Positions 1 to 9,322 are shown, numbered from the stretch's first letter. The stretch is DNA of 64,000 nt from DATHZQ01 sp965216945 (GCA_965216945.1 CBDCGU010000003.1:3472001-3536000), one strand, 5' to 3'. Numbers and translations: made by a program. Notes: generated by a model not told the origin, from the letters alone.

Positions 1-614
1 TCGATCAGCGACGTGCGGGGGAAGCGGGGCACCTTGTAGCGGCTGCCGCGCAGCTGCCGCTCGGAGCGCTCCAGCGTCAGCCAGGCATGATGGGCGACGT
101 AGTCGGCGAAGCTGCGGCCGTCGGCTTGAGCCTGACCGGCTGGGTCCGACCACGCCTGGCGTGCTGCCGAGGCTCTGCCGGTTCGGCCGCTGACGATGCG
201 GGTGCGCTCCGGCTCGAAGTAGAAGATCGCCCGCTGCCGGAGCGGATCCGGGTCACGAGGATCGCCGAAGGTGAGCAGCTCACGCAGCCCGACGGTGCGC
301 TTGCCGTCCCGTTCCCGCGCCAGCCACGCGACGCGGAGGGGCACGAGCAGCGGGTCGTCGTCGGTGTTGAGGAACGCCTCCAATCGGGGATCGACCCGCG
401 CATGCGGGTTGCGCCGGGTGACGGGGAGGTCGGCGATCTGGACGTCGCCCGGATCGACTCCGTCGGGACGGTTGCGGGTGATCCAGGCCTCGAGGAGCCG
501 GCGCTCCAGTCCACCGCTCACCTCGAGCAGGAAGAGGTAAGGGCCGGGCTCGTCGGGCCACGAGGGCTCGGCATACAGCGGAAGCGATGCCAGCGGGTTG
601 CGTTCGTCAACCAT
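1..614 (-). CDS. plsB: Glycerol-3-phosphate acyltransferase, 5' part only (runs off the window)
   Basis: The 204 visible N-terminal codons resemble the amino-terminal region of actinobacterial PlsB enzymes, which acylate sn-glycerol-3-phosphate at the membrane in the first step of phospholipid synthesis. The support is the order of family signatures: a stretch ending in DDPLLVPLRVAWL, then a LRELLTFGDPRDP segment, then the conserved LRGSRYKVPRF just before the window edge. The catalytic HX4D domain would lie beyond position 1 and is not visible. The ATG at 614 opens the reading frame; no strong ribosome binding site is obvious. The family call is from recognition of these motifs. Confidence 0.8.
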   Translation of the reverse strand, partial: MVDERNPLASLPLYAEPSWPDEPGPYLFLLEVSGGLERRLLEAWITRNRPDGVDPGDVQIADLPVTRRNPHARVDPRLEAFLNTDDDPLLVPLRVAWLARERDGKRTVGLRELLTFGDPRDPDPLRQRAIFYFEPERTRIVSGRTGRASAARQAWSDPAGQAQADGRSFADYVAHHAWLTLERSERQLRGSRYKVPRFPRTSLI

Positions 615-780
615 CACGTTCGAGTGTAGGAAAGCGCAACGCATCCGTGCGGTGAGCCCTGCGAGGGGGTGGCCGCACCGCCACCGGGTCCGGCCACGTC
701 GGTCGGGTCGGGGGAGCCTCCAGTCAGAACTCATCCAACAGCCGCGAGTTGTCGGACGAGGAAGGTCGTTGGATGCGGCG

Positions 781-1008
781 TTAGCTGTCGCCGCCACCCA
801 TGATGTCGCCGAGCATGTCCTTGGCCTTGTCCATCAGGCCCTCGCCACCGTCGCCGGCGCCGTTGCCTTCCAGGAACCCGGCAACCTGATCGGCGATGGG
901 AGCGGGGAGCTTGTCCTTCAGGAAGTCGATGACACCCTCCACGACCGCCTTCACCTGGTCGGCGGCGAGACCGGTCTTCTGCTGTAGTTGCTTGACGAGT
1001 TCGTCCAC
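781..1008 (-). CDS. Small helical protein of unknown function (75 aa)
   Basis: A 75-residue acidic protein predicted to be mostly helical, with a glycine-rich C-terminus ending in MGGGDS. It starts with GTG preceded by a strong AGGAGG at about 1012-1018, which fixes the start. Short proteins of this pattern (MDELVKQLQQKTGL then KDKLPAPIADQV) are widespread in Actinobacteria and Chloroflexi and have no known role. It stands alone, with 166 bp to plsB and 125 bp to the zincin gene. No signal peptide or membrane segment is seen. That the gene is real is well supported; its function is unknown. Confidence 0.75.
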   Translation of the reverse strand: MDELVKQLQQKTGLAADQVKAVVEGVIDFLKDKLPAPIADQVAGFLEGNGAGDGGEGLMDKAKDMLGDIMGGGDS

Positions 1009-1133
1009 TGGAGCCTCCTGGGCTTGGGTGTTGTTACCAGTTCTTGCATGTTACGACACGAACCCGGCCGGGAGGATCCGAGTTTGGGCGGTCGGCTTGG
1101 ACAGCTGCGGCGGGCGGAACGCCGCTCGCAGCG

Positions 1134-1487
1134 TCAGTCGTATCCGATCTCGTGCATACGCTCGTCGTCGATGCCGAGATGATGGCCCAACTCGTGGAGG
1201 ACCGTCTTGCGAATCTCGTTGCGCAGCTCGTCGGGAGGTAGGCCCAGCTCGAGATGGGGCTGGCGGAAGATGTAGATCGTGTCCGGCATCGCAGCGAAGT
1301 AGTCGACACCGCGCTCGAGAAGCGAGATTCCCTCATACAGACCGAGGAGACCGTGCCCGTCCGGGTCCTGCCGGCGGGTCGGTCGTTCCTCGACGACGAT
1401 CTGCACGTTGTCGACACGGTCCACGATCCAATGCGGCAGCGTGTCGACGACGTCATCCACCACCCGGTCGAACTCCGCCCGATTCAT
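1134..1487 (-). CDS. Zincin-like metallopeptidase family protein
   Basis: A 117-residue protein with HELGHHLGIDDER at residues 98-110, the HExxH zinc motif followed by the downstream acid typical of the small bacterial Zincin_1 family (PF06262). H98 and H102 would bind zinc and E99 would be the catalytic base. The frame stays open for 29 more codons upstream, but the start at MNRAEFDRVV matches the usual family N-terminus. The protein is soluble with no signal peptide. Its substrate is unknown. It is convergent with nothing and divergent from the beta-propeller gene. Confidence 0.85.
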   Translation of the reverse strand: MNRAEFDRVVDDVVDTLPHWIVDRVDNVQIVVEERPTRRQDPDGHGLLGLYEGISLLERGVDYFAAMPDTIYIFRQPHLELGLPPDELRNEIRKTVLHELGHHLGIDDERMHEIGYD

Positions 1488-1594
1488 GGCGCGAGCGTAC
1501 TGCGGCGTGCATGGGATGTTCTCGACGTATTCATTGTTCTGTAAGGAGCAGCCCATAGCGTTCCCGGTACTCACTCATCGGGAGGGAAGAACAC

Positions 1595-2617
1595 ATGCGA
1601 AAGCTCCTGGGACTCGGCGCCGTTCTTGCGTTGCTGTCGACGTTTGTCATCGCAGGTCCCGCCGTGGGTGCCCACGGGGGCGAGGTCGTCGTCGCCAACC
1701 GGGCATCCGGCACGATCTCGGTGCTCGACGCCACGTCAGGAGAGGTCCTCCGCACCGTTGCCCTGCCCAACGGGGGCGAACCGATGTATGTGACGGCGTC
1801 GGCCGATGGCGGTCGCGTGTTCGTCGGCGACCGGGCCAACGACCGGGTCGTCGCGTTCGACGGCTCCGACTACTCCGTCATCGGGTCGGTGCCCGCCGGC
1901 GATGGCGTTTTCCACATGTGGCAGGGCCCGCACGATCGCCAGCTCTGGGTCAACAACGACATCGACAACACGACAACAGTCATCAACCCCCGTTCGCTGG
2001 AGGTCATCGCAACGGTGCCGATGCCGGCCGATCTGGTGGACGCCGGGTACAAACCGCACGATGTGATCGTCGACCCGAATGGCCGCTCCGCCTATGTGAC
2101 GCTGCTCGGCGGTGATGGCGACCACGACTGGGTGGTGAGATTCGACTCCCGTTCCTTTGCCGAGGTGGGTCGAGCGGCGGTGGGGTTGGACCCGCACGTG
2201 TCGCTCACGCCGGCCAATCGCCACCTGTATGTCCCCGCACAGAACAGCGATGTGGTTCACGTGCTCGATCGCCGGACCTTGCGGCAGGTCACCGAGCTGT
2301 CTATACCCGGTGCGCACGGGGCGGCGATGTCCCCCAACGGTGCGGTGTTCTACACGACCAACCTGCCCGGCGGCGGCACGGACGGGCTCTTCGCCATCGA
2401 CACCGCCTCGAACACGGTGCTGGGTTCCGCCGATACGTCCTTTGCGGTGCCGCACAACATCGTCGTGACTCCGAACCAGACGCTTTTCGTCACCCATTCG
2501 GGCGCCACATCCGACAAAGTGACGGTGCACGCGGTGGCGAGCGGCAGCCCGGTGCCGAGCGAGGTCGCCGATGTCACCGTCGGGCTCAACCCGTTTGGTC
2601 TGGCGTACGTGCCGTGA
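1595..2617 (+). CDS. Secreted YncE-like beta-propeller protein
   Basis: A 340-residue protein with an N-terminal signal peptide (charged MRKLL, hydrophobic core to about residue 20, likely cleavage after AVGA). The rest is repeated propeller blades with patterns such as ISVLDATSGEVLRTV, TTVINPRSLEVIATV and VHVLDRRTLRQVTEL, spaced as in the YVTN/YncE family. Such proteins are exported and bind ligands or scaffold partners; no enzymatic residues are evident. A purine-rich GGGAGGGAAG lies just before the ATG at 1595. It is followed by the convergent acyl-CoA dehydrogenase gene. Confidence 0.85.
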   Translation: MRKLLGLGAVLALLSTFVIAGPAVGAHGGEVVVANRASGTISVLDATSGEVLRTVALPNGGEPMYVTASADGGRVFVGDRANDRVVAFDGSDYSVIGSVPAGDGVFHMWQGPHDRQLWVNNDIDNTTTVINPRSLEVIATVPMPADLVDAGYKPHDVIVDPNGRSAYVTLLGGDGDHDWVVRFDSRSFAEVGRAAVGLDPHVSLTPANRHLYVPAQNSDVVHVLDRRTLRQVTELSIPGAHGAAMSPNGAVFYTTNLPGGGTDGLFAIDTASNTVLGSADTSFAVPHNIVVTPNQTLFVTHSGATSDKVTVHAVASGSPVPSEVADVTVGLNPFGLAYVP

Positions 2618-2677
2618 GCCACGTCAACGCCTGAGACGCCACCGGGTGCACACGGTCCCAGCTCACCGCCCCCAACC

Positions 2678-3838
2678 TCAGACGGTCGCTCCGTTGATCA
2701 TCTCGCGGGCGATGATCAGTTGCTGGATCTGCGACGTGCCTTCGTACAGCCGGAACAGGCGGACGTCGCGGTAGAACCGCTCGACGGCGTAGTCGGCGAT
2801 GTATCCGGCCCCGCCGTGGATCTGCACCGCACGGTCGGCGACCCTGCCCACCATCTCCGAGGCGAACAGCTTGCAGGCGGCGGCGACCATCGTGATCCGT
2901 TCGCCGCCATCACGACGGCGAGCCGCATCCAGCACCATGGAGCGAGCCGCGTACGCTTCGGTCCGGCTGTCCGCCAGCATCGCCTGGACGAGTTGGTGCT
3001 GGGCGATCGGTTTTCCGAACTGCTCACGTCCGGTGGCGAACTCGAGCGCATCGGCGATGAGTCGCTCGGCCACCCCGACACAGACCGCGGAGATGTGGAG
3101 CCTGCCCCGGTCGAGCACCTTCATCGCCGTCTTGAACCCCATGCCGAGCCGGGCGGGCCCGCCGATGATGGCCGACTCGGGAACCCGGCAGTCGGTGAAG
3201 ACGACATCGGCCACATGCGTCCCTTGCTGTCCCATCTTCCGCTCGGATTCACCGATCGTGATGCCCGGCGTCCCGGCGGGCACGAGGAAGGCGGTGATCC
3301 CGGCGGCGCCCCGCTGCGACGGGTCGGTGCGCGCCATCACGGTGAAGAGGTCGGCCTCGGGTGCGTTCGTGATGTAGCGCTTGGTGCCGCTCAGCACGAA
3401 GTGGTCGCCGTCGCGTTCGGCCGCGGTACGCAGCGAGGCGGCATCGGACCCGGCATCGGGCTCGGTGAGCGCAAAGGAGCCGATGATGTCTCCTGCCGCC
3501 AGCTTGGGGAGGTATGCCTGACGTTGCTCTTCGGTGCCGTCGAGCAGGATCCCCTGTGATCCGATGCCGTTGTTCGTTCCGATCAGCGAGCGGAAGGCCG
3601 GCGAGGTGCGGCCCAGCTCCATGGCAACGAGCACTTCCTCCTCGGCCATGAAGCCGAGTCCGCCGTACTCCTCCGGAATGGTCATCCCGAACAGCCCGAG
3701 CCGCCGCATCTCGTCGGCGATCTCGGCGGGGATGTGGTCGGTGCGGGCAACCTCGTCTTCGAGCGGCATCAACCGTTCGGCGACGAACCGCCGCACCGTT
3801 GCCAGCATGTCGTCGAGCAGCTGTGGATCGCGGATCAT
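2678..3838 (-). CDS. Acyl-CoA dehydrogenase
   Basis: A full-length 386-residue acyl-CoA dehydrogenase, which oxidises an acyl-CoA to the enoyl-CoA using FAD and passes electrons to ETF. Visible signatures include SFALTEPDAGSDAA (FAD/substrate region), RYITNAPEAD, GREQFGKPIAQHQLVQ and the C-terminal LFRLYEGTSQIQQ, whose Glu near residue 366 is the catalytic base. The N-terminal helical domain, central beta domain and C-terminal helical domain are all present. Substrate chain type cannot be read. It is monocistronic, 57 bp from the next minus-strand gene. Confidence 0.93.
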   Translation of the reverse strand: MIRDPQLLDDMLATVRRFVAERLMPLEDEVARTDHIPAEIADEMRRLGLFGMTIPEEYGGLGFMAEEEVLVAMELGRTSPAFRSLIGTNNGIGSQGILLDGTEEQRQAYLPKLAAGDIIGSFALTEPDAGSDAASLRTAAERDGDHFVLSGTKRYITNAPEADLFTVMARTDPSQRGAAGITAFLVPAGTPGITIGESERKMGQQGTHVADVVFTDCRVPESAIIGGPARLGMGFKTAMKVLDRGRLHISAVCVGVAERLIADALEFATGREQFGKPIAQHQLVQAMLADSRTEAYAARSMVLDAARRRDGGERITMVAAACKLFASEMVGRVADRAVQIHGGAGYIADYAVERFYRDVRLFRLYEGTSQIQQLIIAREMINGATV

Positions 3839-3895
3839 CCGCTGAGCCTACAAACGGGCTCGGTGGGGCCGGGCCCGCTCGGCGGCGTACGCCCG

Positions 3896-4228
3896 TCAGT
3901 CGTCGTCGCCGCGGGTCATGCTCCCACCGCCGCTACGAACGCCGCGGGTCATGCTGCCGCCGCCGGTGGAGACGCCGCGTGTCATGCTCCCGCCTCCTGA
4001 GCGGCCGGCGGTCGTGGCCAGCGCTGCCAGTGCGGCTGGTGAGATCCACTCGCCGGGCTTCGGATTGTCCCAACCGAGGTCCTCGTAGACGGCCACGACG
4101 GCTGCCGCCGTGTCGTCACCCCATTCGCCGGTCGCGTCGTCGGAGGCTCCCCAATCGAGGTAGCCGGCCTCGGTGAGGAACCGTTGCAGGTCGGCGATCT
4201 CGCGTTTCTTGCTCTTCTTGTTGATCAT
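3896..4228 (-). CDS. Small protein with three GGGSMTRG C-terminal repeats
   Basis: A 110-residue protein. The start MINKKSKKRE is chosen because GGAGGAGA lies just upstream (about 4240-4247); the longer open frame has unlikely composition. Residues 10-75 (IADLQRFLTEAGYLDWG and TGEWGDDTAAAVVAVYEDLGW) resemble a peptidoglycan-binding-domain-1-like helical fold. The C-terminus is three 11-residue repeats around GGGSMTRGV, encoded by a 33-bp period at about 3900-3995, ending in DDD. Function is unknown; the tail looks like a flexible linker or a recognition tail. It is divergent from the cyclase gene. Confidence 0.65.
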   Translation of the reverse strand: MINKKSKKREIADLQRFLTEAGYLDWGASDDATGEWGDDTAAAVVAVYEDLGWDNPKPGEWISPAALAALATTAGRSGGGSMTRGVSTGGGSMTRGVRSGGGSMTRGDDD

Positions 4229-4501
4229 GCCCGCTGTCTCTCCTCCGACAGGCCACGAGCCGGTGCCCGGGGCTCGAACGGTTGCCCAGCCGACGTAGAG
4301 CGATGCCGGGAAGTGGCGACCGGCCCGCACGTCGATCCCACCGCCGAGTGTGGCACAACCTCGTTGCCGCCAGCAACCAGATGCGTCGGGCACGGCGGTT
4401 CCCGGACGCCTAAGTTGGTGAGACCGGCGGTCGGGCCGGCAGCACGGATCGGGGAACGGGTTCATCACGTGACGTGGTCAGGTACAGGAGGCAACGACGC
4501 T

Positions 4502-7246
4502 ATGGCGACGAGCCCGGCGCCGCCGTCGGGCTCCGTCACGTTCCTCTTCACGGATGTCGAGGGGTCCACGGCGCTGTGGGAGCGACACGGTGAAGTCATG
4601 GCGGCGGCGCTCGAGGCACACGACCTCTGCCTCCGCACCGCAGCGACGAACCACGGCGGCTATGTGTTCACGACCGCCGGCGACAGCTTCTCCGTGGCGT
4701 TCAGCACGCCGCTCGATGCGATCGCGGCCGCCGTCGAAGCCCAGCTGGCCCTGGCCGAACCGCTGGCCGGGCTGACGATCCGGGTGCGGATGGGGCTGCA
4801 CACCGGTTCGGCGATCGTACGCGACGGCGACTACTTCGGGCCGGTGCTCAACCGGTCTGCCCGGCTGATGGCGGTGGGACACGGGGGGCAGATCCTCGTG
4901 TCGGGGGCCCTCCACGAGGCGCTGGCGGGGTCCCTGCCGGAGGATGTCGAGCTGACGGACCTGGGGGAGCATCAGCTCAAGGATCTCTCGCGCCCCGAGC
5001 ACATCTACCAGGTGCAGCACCCCGATCTGGAGGCACGCTTCCCGCCGCTGCGCAGTATCCGGGCGACCTCGACGAATCTGCCGGTGCAGTTGACGAGCTT
5101 CGTCGGGCGCGACGTCGAGCTGCGTGAAGCGTCCCGTTTGCTGGCGTCGACGCGGCTGCTGACGATCACGGGCACCGGCGGCTCCGGCAAGACGCGCCTG
5201 GCCATGCAGTTGGGTGCGGATCTCCTCGATGAGTTCCCCGGCGGGGTTCGCCTCGTCGAGCTGGCGCCGCTGGCCGAGCCGGAGCTGGTGCCGGACGAGG
5301 TGGCGAAGGTGCTCGGGGTGACCTTGCAGCCGGAGCAGGACGCCGTGACCACGATCGCCGAGAAGCTCCGGGATCGAAAGCTGCTGCTCATCGTCGACAA
5401 CTCGGAGTACCTCGTCGACGCCGTCGCCGATGTCGCCGAGGCGCTCCTCCACGCCTGTCCCGGCTTGAAGATCCTGGCCACCAGCATCGAGCTGCTGCGC
5501 GTGCCCGGAGAAGTGGCGTACCGGCTGCCACCCATGGTGCTCCCCGCCGCAGAGGACGACGTGGAGACCGTCCGCAACAGCGACGCAGTGCGTTTGCTGA
5601 CGGAGCGTGCGCTGGCGGTGAGGCCCGCGTTCGCCGTCACCGAAGAGAACCGGGATGCGGTCGTGGCCGTGGTGCGACGCCTCGATGGGATCCCGCTGGC
5701 GCTCGAGCTGGCGGCAGCGCGTCTTCGCTCGCTGTCGCTGCAGCAGATCGCCGCCCGCCTCGATCAGCAGTTCCGCCTGCTCGCCGGCGGCCGCCGTACC
5801 AAGGTCGCCCGCCACAAGACGCTCGAGGCGGCCATCGACTGGAGCCACCAGCTACTGACGCCGGACGAGCAGGTGCTGTTTCGCCGGCTCAGCGTGTTCA
5901 CCGGCAACTTCACGCTCGCCGCGGCGGAGGCGGTGTGCTGCACCGAGCCGCTCGATCCGGCCGACGTCTTCGATCTCATCGCCGAGCTGGTCGACAAGTC
6001 GATGGTCGCCGCCGAGGAGGGGCCGGGTGGGGAGAACCGGTATCGGATGCTCGACACGCTCCGCCGCTATGGCTCGATCAAGCTGCACGCCGCCGAAGAG
6101 TTCGAGCCGACCCGCATCGCTCATCTCGACTACTACCGGCAACTGGCGGGGGAGCTCGACGAGCTGCACCTGTCGGAGCACTCCGGTCGGGCTGTGGCGC
6201 TGCTGGCCGAGGATCAAGACAACGTGCGCACGGCACTCGGGTTTGCGCTCGGCGAAGGTCGCCTCGAGGACGCAGCCGAGATCTTCCAGCGGTTGTGGTT
6301 CCTCTGGTACCACTCGGGTCGCTCCCGAGAGGCCGTCGAATGGGGCTCGGACCTGTTCGCCAGGGGCCCGGAGCTGGCCGATGACCTGCTGGCGGCGGCG
6401 CTGCACGGACAGGGCACGCTGCTCGGCATCTGGGGCGACACCGCGGCCGGCATCGACATGCTCCAGCAAGAAGTCGACCTGCGGCGCGATCTGGACGACC
6501 CGGCGGCACTCGGATCGGCGCTGAACAACCTCGGCAACCTGCTGCGCGACGCCGGCCGGGTCGACGAAGCGCAAACGGTCTTCCGGGAAGCGATCGAGGT
6601 GCGTTCCGCGGCCGGCTTGTCGTCGTACATGCAGTTGATCAGCCTCGCCGAGATCGCCCTCAACGCCGACGATCACGAGAAGGCCATCGCCCAATACGCC
6701 GAGGCGCTGGCTGAGGCCGGTGGGGCCGGCGATGCGTATGCGGTGGCCCTGGCGACGTTCAACCTCGGGCAGACCGCGGTGCGGCGGGGGGACGGGGTCG
6801 ACGGTGTGCCGCAGCTGGAGTCGGCGCGGCAGTCGTTCCTCGAACAAGGCGTGCAGCCCGGGGTTGCCGAGGCCGACTTCTATCTGGCGCTGGCGGCACG
6901 CGCCGACGGACGGCGGGGAGAAGCAGTGCACCGGCTGCTGGCGTCGATCGATGCCAGCGACGCTCACTGGACGGCGTCGTTGACGTTCTGGATTCTGCAG
7001 GTGGCCGCAACGGTGATCGGTGATCACGAGGTGGGCGCCGAGTTGCTGGGGGCGGCGCATTCGCTCCAGGTGCGGAGCGCCGAGCCGCAGCCTGCATTCT
7101 TCGTGCGGGACTTCGCCGCCGCAGTGGACCAGCTGACGGGGGTGCTGGGGGAGGACCGTTTCGCCGACCGCTTCGCCGCCGGACAGAGCCTGGCGGCGAC
7201 GGATGCCGTGGCGCTGGCGCGGTATACGCTGCGAGAGGAGATGTGA
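4502..7246 (+). CDS. Class III nucleotide cyclase / NB-ARC-type ATPase / TPR regulator
   Basis: A 914-residue multidomain regulator. Residues 10-175 are an adenylate/guanylate cyclase catalytic domain: FTDVEGST carries metal Asp18, GDSFSVAF carries metal Asp61, and NRSAR near 117 fits the transition-state Asn/Arg. Residues 195-500 form an NB-ARC/LuxR-type NTPase with Walker A TGTGGSGKT at 223-231, a hydrophobic LLLIVDNSE Walker B and GIPLALELAAARL. The remainder is helical TPR repeats. The start follows AGGAGG at about 4487-4492; the frame is open upstream but unconvincing. The stop overlaps the next start by one base (TGATG), so the two are probably co-translated. Likely role: ligand- or partner-gated cyclic nucleotide signalling. 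Confidence 0.88.
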   Translation: MATSPAPPSGSVTFLFTDVEGSTALWERHGEVMAAALEAHDLCLRTAATNHGGYVFTTAGDSFSVAFSTPLDAIAAAVEAQLALAEPLAGLTIRVRMGLHTGSAIVRDGDYFGPVLNRSARLMAVGHGGQILVSGALHEALAGSLPEDVELTDLGEHQLKDLSRPEHIYQVQHPDLEARFPPLRSIRATSTNLPVQLTSFVGRDVELREASRLLASTRLLTITGTGGSGKTRLAMQLGADLLDEFPGGVRLVELAPLAEPELVPDEVAKVLGVTLQPEQDAVTTIAEKLRDRKLLLIVDNSEYLVDAVADVAEALLHACPGLKILATSIELLRVPGEVAYRLPPMVLPAAEDDVETVRNSDAVRLLTERALAVRPAFAVTEENRDAVVAVVRRLDGIPLALELAAARLRSLSLQQIAARLDQQFRLLAGGRRTKVARHKTLEAAIDWSHQLLTPDEQVLFRRLSVFTGNFTLAAAEAVCCTEPLDPADVFDLIAELVDKSMVAAEEGPGGENRYRMLDTLRRYGSIKLHAAEEFEPTRIAHLDYYRQLAGELDELHLSEHSGRAVALLAEDQDNVRTALGFALGEGRLEDAAEIFQRLWFLWYHSGRSREAVEWGSDLFARGPELADDLLAAALHGQGTLLGIWGDTAAGIDMLQQEVDLRRDLDDPAALGSALNNLGNLLRDAGRVDEAQTVFREAIEVRSAAGLSSYMQLISLAEIALNADDHEKAIAQYAEALAEAGGAGDAYAVALATFNLGQTAVRRGDGVDGVPQLESARQSFLEQGVQPGVAEADFYLALAARADGRRGEAVHRLLASIDASDAHWTASLTFWILQVAATVIGDHEVGAELLGAAHSLQVRSAEPQPAFFVRDFAAAVDQLTGVLGEDRFADRFAAGQSLAATDAVALARYTLREEM

Positions 7247-9207
7247 TGCCTGGCACGGAGTTCGCCGATCGCCGCTTCGAGGTGCAGCGGGACGCACCGG
7301 ACATGCGGGACCAGCTCTATGCGTGCTCGCCGGATGCGCCGCCCGATGCGATCCCGCTCGAGGAGTACCGGCGCTTCGCCGGACCGGTGCACGACCAGGG
7401 TCGGGAGCCGTCGTGCACCGGGATGGCCCTGGCTGGAGTGGCCAACTACATGATGCGGCGGCACTGGCACGGCGAGGCGGAGCCGGTGAGCCCCCGCATG
7501 ATGTACGAGATGGCCCGCCGGCACGATCACCTCTCCGACGACCTGGAGGGCTCGAATCCCCGTGGTGCCATCAAGGGATGGCACAAGCACGGCGTGTGCT
7601 CGGAGTCGTTGTGGCCGTACGAGGCGTGCGTCAAGCATGGGCGACTCAACTACCAGCGGGTCGTCGATGCGTCCCGCCGGTTGATGAACGCCTACATGCG
7701 GGTCGACGCCCAGGACGTGCAGGCGATGAAGTGGGCGATCGCCGAATACGGAGTGCTGTTCGCCAACTCGATCCTCCACGAGGGATGGCGGCAGCCGAAC
7801 GATGCGCATGTGATCGAACATGCGCCGGGTGACGTATCGCTCGGCGGACATGCGTTCATGATCGTGGGGTACGACGAGCGGGGGTTCTGGATCCAGAACT
7901 CGTGGTCCGATGAGTGGGGCATCGATGGCTGTGCCGTGCTCACCTATGAGGACTGGTCGGAGAACGGGATGGACGTGTGGGCGGCATCCGTCGACGTGGA
8001 GGGGCTGGAGCGGGGAGAGCAGCTGGCGGCAGGGGCCACCGTGGGGGATGGGTCGAAGCTGGCGCTGTTTCAGGAGATGTGGCCGCACGTCGTGGTCGTG
8101 GGTGACGACGGTCGCGTGTCCCGGCATGGTTCGTTCGGTGCGGCGCCGGAGGATCTGGTGGCCCTGGTGGAGCACTTCGAGGACGTGACGCAGTACTGGC
8201 CGACACCGCGCCTGGCGATCGTGGCCGGTGCCGGGATCACACCGGTGTCCGCCGCCGTGCGTGAGGCGGCGGCGCTGCGCGAGGAGCTGCTGGACCGGCG
8301 CATCTATCCGCTGTTCGTGCTGTGGAAGACCGACTGGCTCGCTCCGTTCGTGGGGATGTTGGAGGCGCTCGACGAGGCAGGTGAGTACGAGGGCGACGAG
8401 GCGACCCATGCCGAGTGGTTCGAGCGGGCCGTGTCCCGGTCGCTGGCGAGGGATGCGTGGCAGGAGATCAAGCTGCGCCCGCATCTGGCGGTGACGTTGC
8501 CGGACGGGGCGGTGCGGTTGCTGGTGGACCATCTGGTCGAGGCCCATGGCCGGCATCCGTTCGAGATTCATCTGGTGGCCCACGGGATCGGTGACGTGCT
8601 GGCATCGGAGATGGCTGTGGCGATCGCCGAGGATTCGGATGCCGAGATCACGAGCTGCACGCTGTGGGCGCCGGCGACGACGGACGAGCACTTCGACAAG
8701 ACGTACCGCCCGTTGCTGAGGGAGGCGGCCTTGCCGCACATCGGCGTGTTCGTGCTCGACGATGAGTACGAGCTGGCGGACACCGTGGGTCCCTATGAGC
8801 ACTCGATTCTGTATCTGGCGTCGCGGGCGCTGGGGGCCGGGACCGAGGACGACGCCATCCTGGGGATGGAGCGGGTCCTGGAGGGTGAGAAGGGGTTGCG
8901 CAAGCTGCGGAAGAAGCGTCGGCTCGACGTGGTGGTGGCACCGGCGGATGAACAGGCGCCGCTCGTGCGATCCTCGTTTGCGACGACGCACGGTGGCTTC
9001 ATCCAGGATGCGGCCACCATCGCAGCGACGATCGAGCGCATCGCAGGCGGCAAGCGGGCGGTGGCAGTTGAGATCGAGAGCCGCGATCCCCTGGTGCGAG
9101 CCAAGGCCGCATACCGTGCGGAGCGGCGGCGGCGCCGATCCGTGACCCGCACGCCGATCCACGAGTGCGAAGACTGCCAAGCGCTCCAAGCCACGGCGGG
9201 GGAATGA
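7246..9207 (+). CDS. Papain-fold (C1-like) peptidase fused to an alpha/beta-hydrolase-like domain
   Basis: A 653-residue protein. Residues 45-250 show a papain-family core: Gln51 and Cys57 in DQGREPSCTG, His202 in GGHAFMIVGYD and Asn218 in IQNSWSDEWG, a complete oxyanion Gln/Cys/His/Asn set. There is no signal peptide or propeptide, so it should act in the cytoplasm. Residues about 390-560 resemble an alpha/beta-hydrolase module with HLVAHGIGD, but the nucleophile Ser expected in GHSxG is Gly, so this part is probably non-catalytic. It is coupled by TGATG to the cyclase/TPR regulator, which suggests a peptidase or scaffold effector controlled by it. Substrate unknown. Confidence 0.8.
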   Translation: MPGTEFADRRFEVQRDAPDMRDQLYACSPDAPPDAIPLEEYRRFAGPVHDQGREPSCTGMALAGVANYMMRRHWHGEAEPVSPRMMYEMARRHDHLSDDLEGSNPRGAIKGWHKHGVCSESLWPYEACVKHGRLNYQRVVDASRRLMNAYMRVDAQDVQAMKWAIAEYGVLFANSILHEGWRQPNDAHVIEHAPGDVSLGGHAFMIVGYDERGFWIQNSWSDEWGIDGCAVLTYEDWSENGMDVWAASVDVEGLERGEQLAAGATVGDGSKLALFQEMWPHVVVVGDDGRVSRHGSFGAAPEDLVALVEHFEDVTQYWPTPRLAIVAGAGITPVSAAVREAAALREELLDRRIYPLFVLWKTDWLAPFVGMLEALDEAGEYEGDEATHAEWFERAVSRSLARDAWQEIKLRPHLAVTLPDGAVRLLVDHLVEAHGRHPFEIHLVAHGIGDVLASEMAVAIAEDSDAEITSCTLWAPATTDEHFDKTYRPLLREAALPHIGVFVLDDEYELADTVGPYEHSILYLASRALGAGTEDDAILGMERVLEGEKGLRKLRKKRRLDVVVAPADEQAPLVRSSFATTHGGFIQDAATIAATIERIAGGKRAVAVEIESRDPLVRAKAAYRAERRRRRSVTRTPIHECEDCQALQATAGE

Positions 9208-9246
9208 GGGACGACCCCGAATGGCCGCTACACTCCCGCGTCCTCC

Positions 9247-9318
9247 GGGCGCTTAGCTCAGCGGAAGAGCGCTGCCTTCACACGGCAGAGGCCACTGGTT
9301 CGATCCCAGTAGCGCCCA
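9247..9318 (+). tRNA. tRNA-Val (anticodon CAC)
   Basis: A complete 72-nt cloverleaf: acceptor GGGCGCT paired with AGCGCCC, D-stem GCTC/GAGC, anticodon stem CTGCC/GGCAG with loop TTCACAC giving anticodon CAC, and T-arm ACTGG-TTCGATC-CCAGT. The discriminator is A at 9318 and the terminal CCA is not fully encoded. Its 3' half is repeated at 19916-19959, marking it as the integration site of the downstream element. Confidence 0.97.
9274..9317 (+). other. Presumed attL core: 3' half of tRNA-Val
   Basis: The 44 bases from the anticodon stem to the acceptor 3' strand recur at 19916-19959 with 38 of 44 identical by eye, including 18 identical bases in a row at the start. This is the usual trace of a tyrosine-integrase element inserted at the 3' end of a tRNA gene, leaving the tRNA intact on this side. 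Confidence 0.8.
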
Positions 9319-9322
9319 CCCT

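Noticed and set aside
5852..9189. Very long antisense open frames opposite the cyclase and papain-fold genes
   Set aside because: High-GC shadow frames; the sense-strand proteins have clear domains and catalytic motifs, the antisense ones none.
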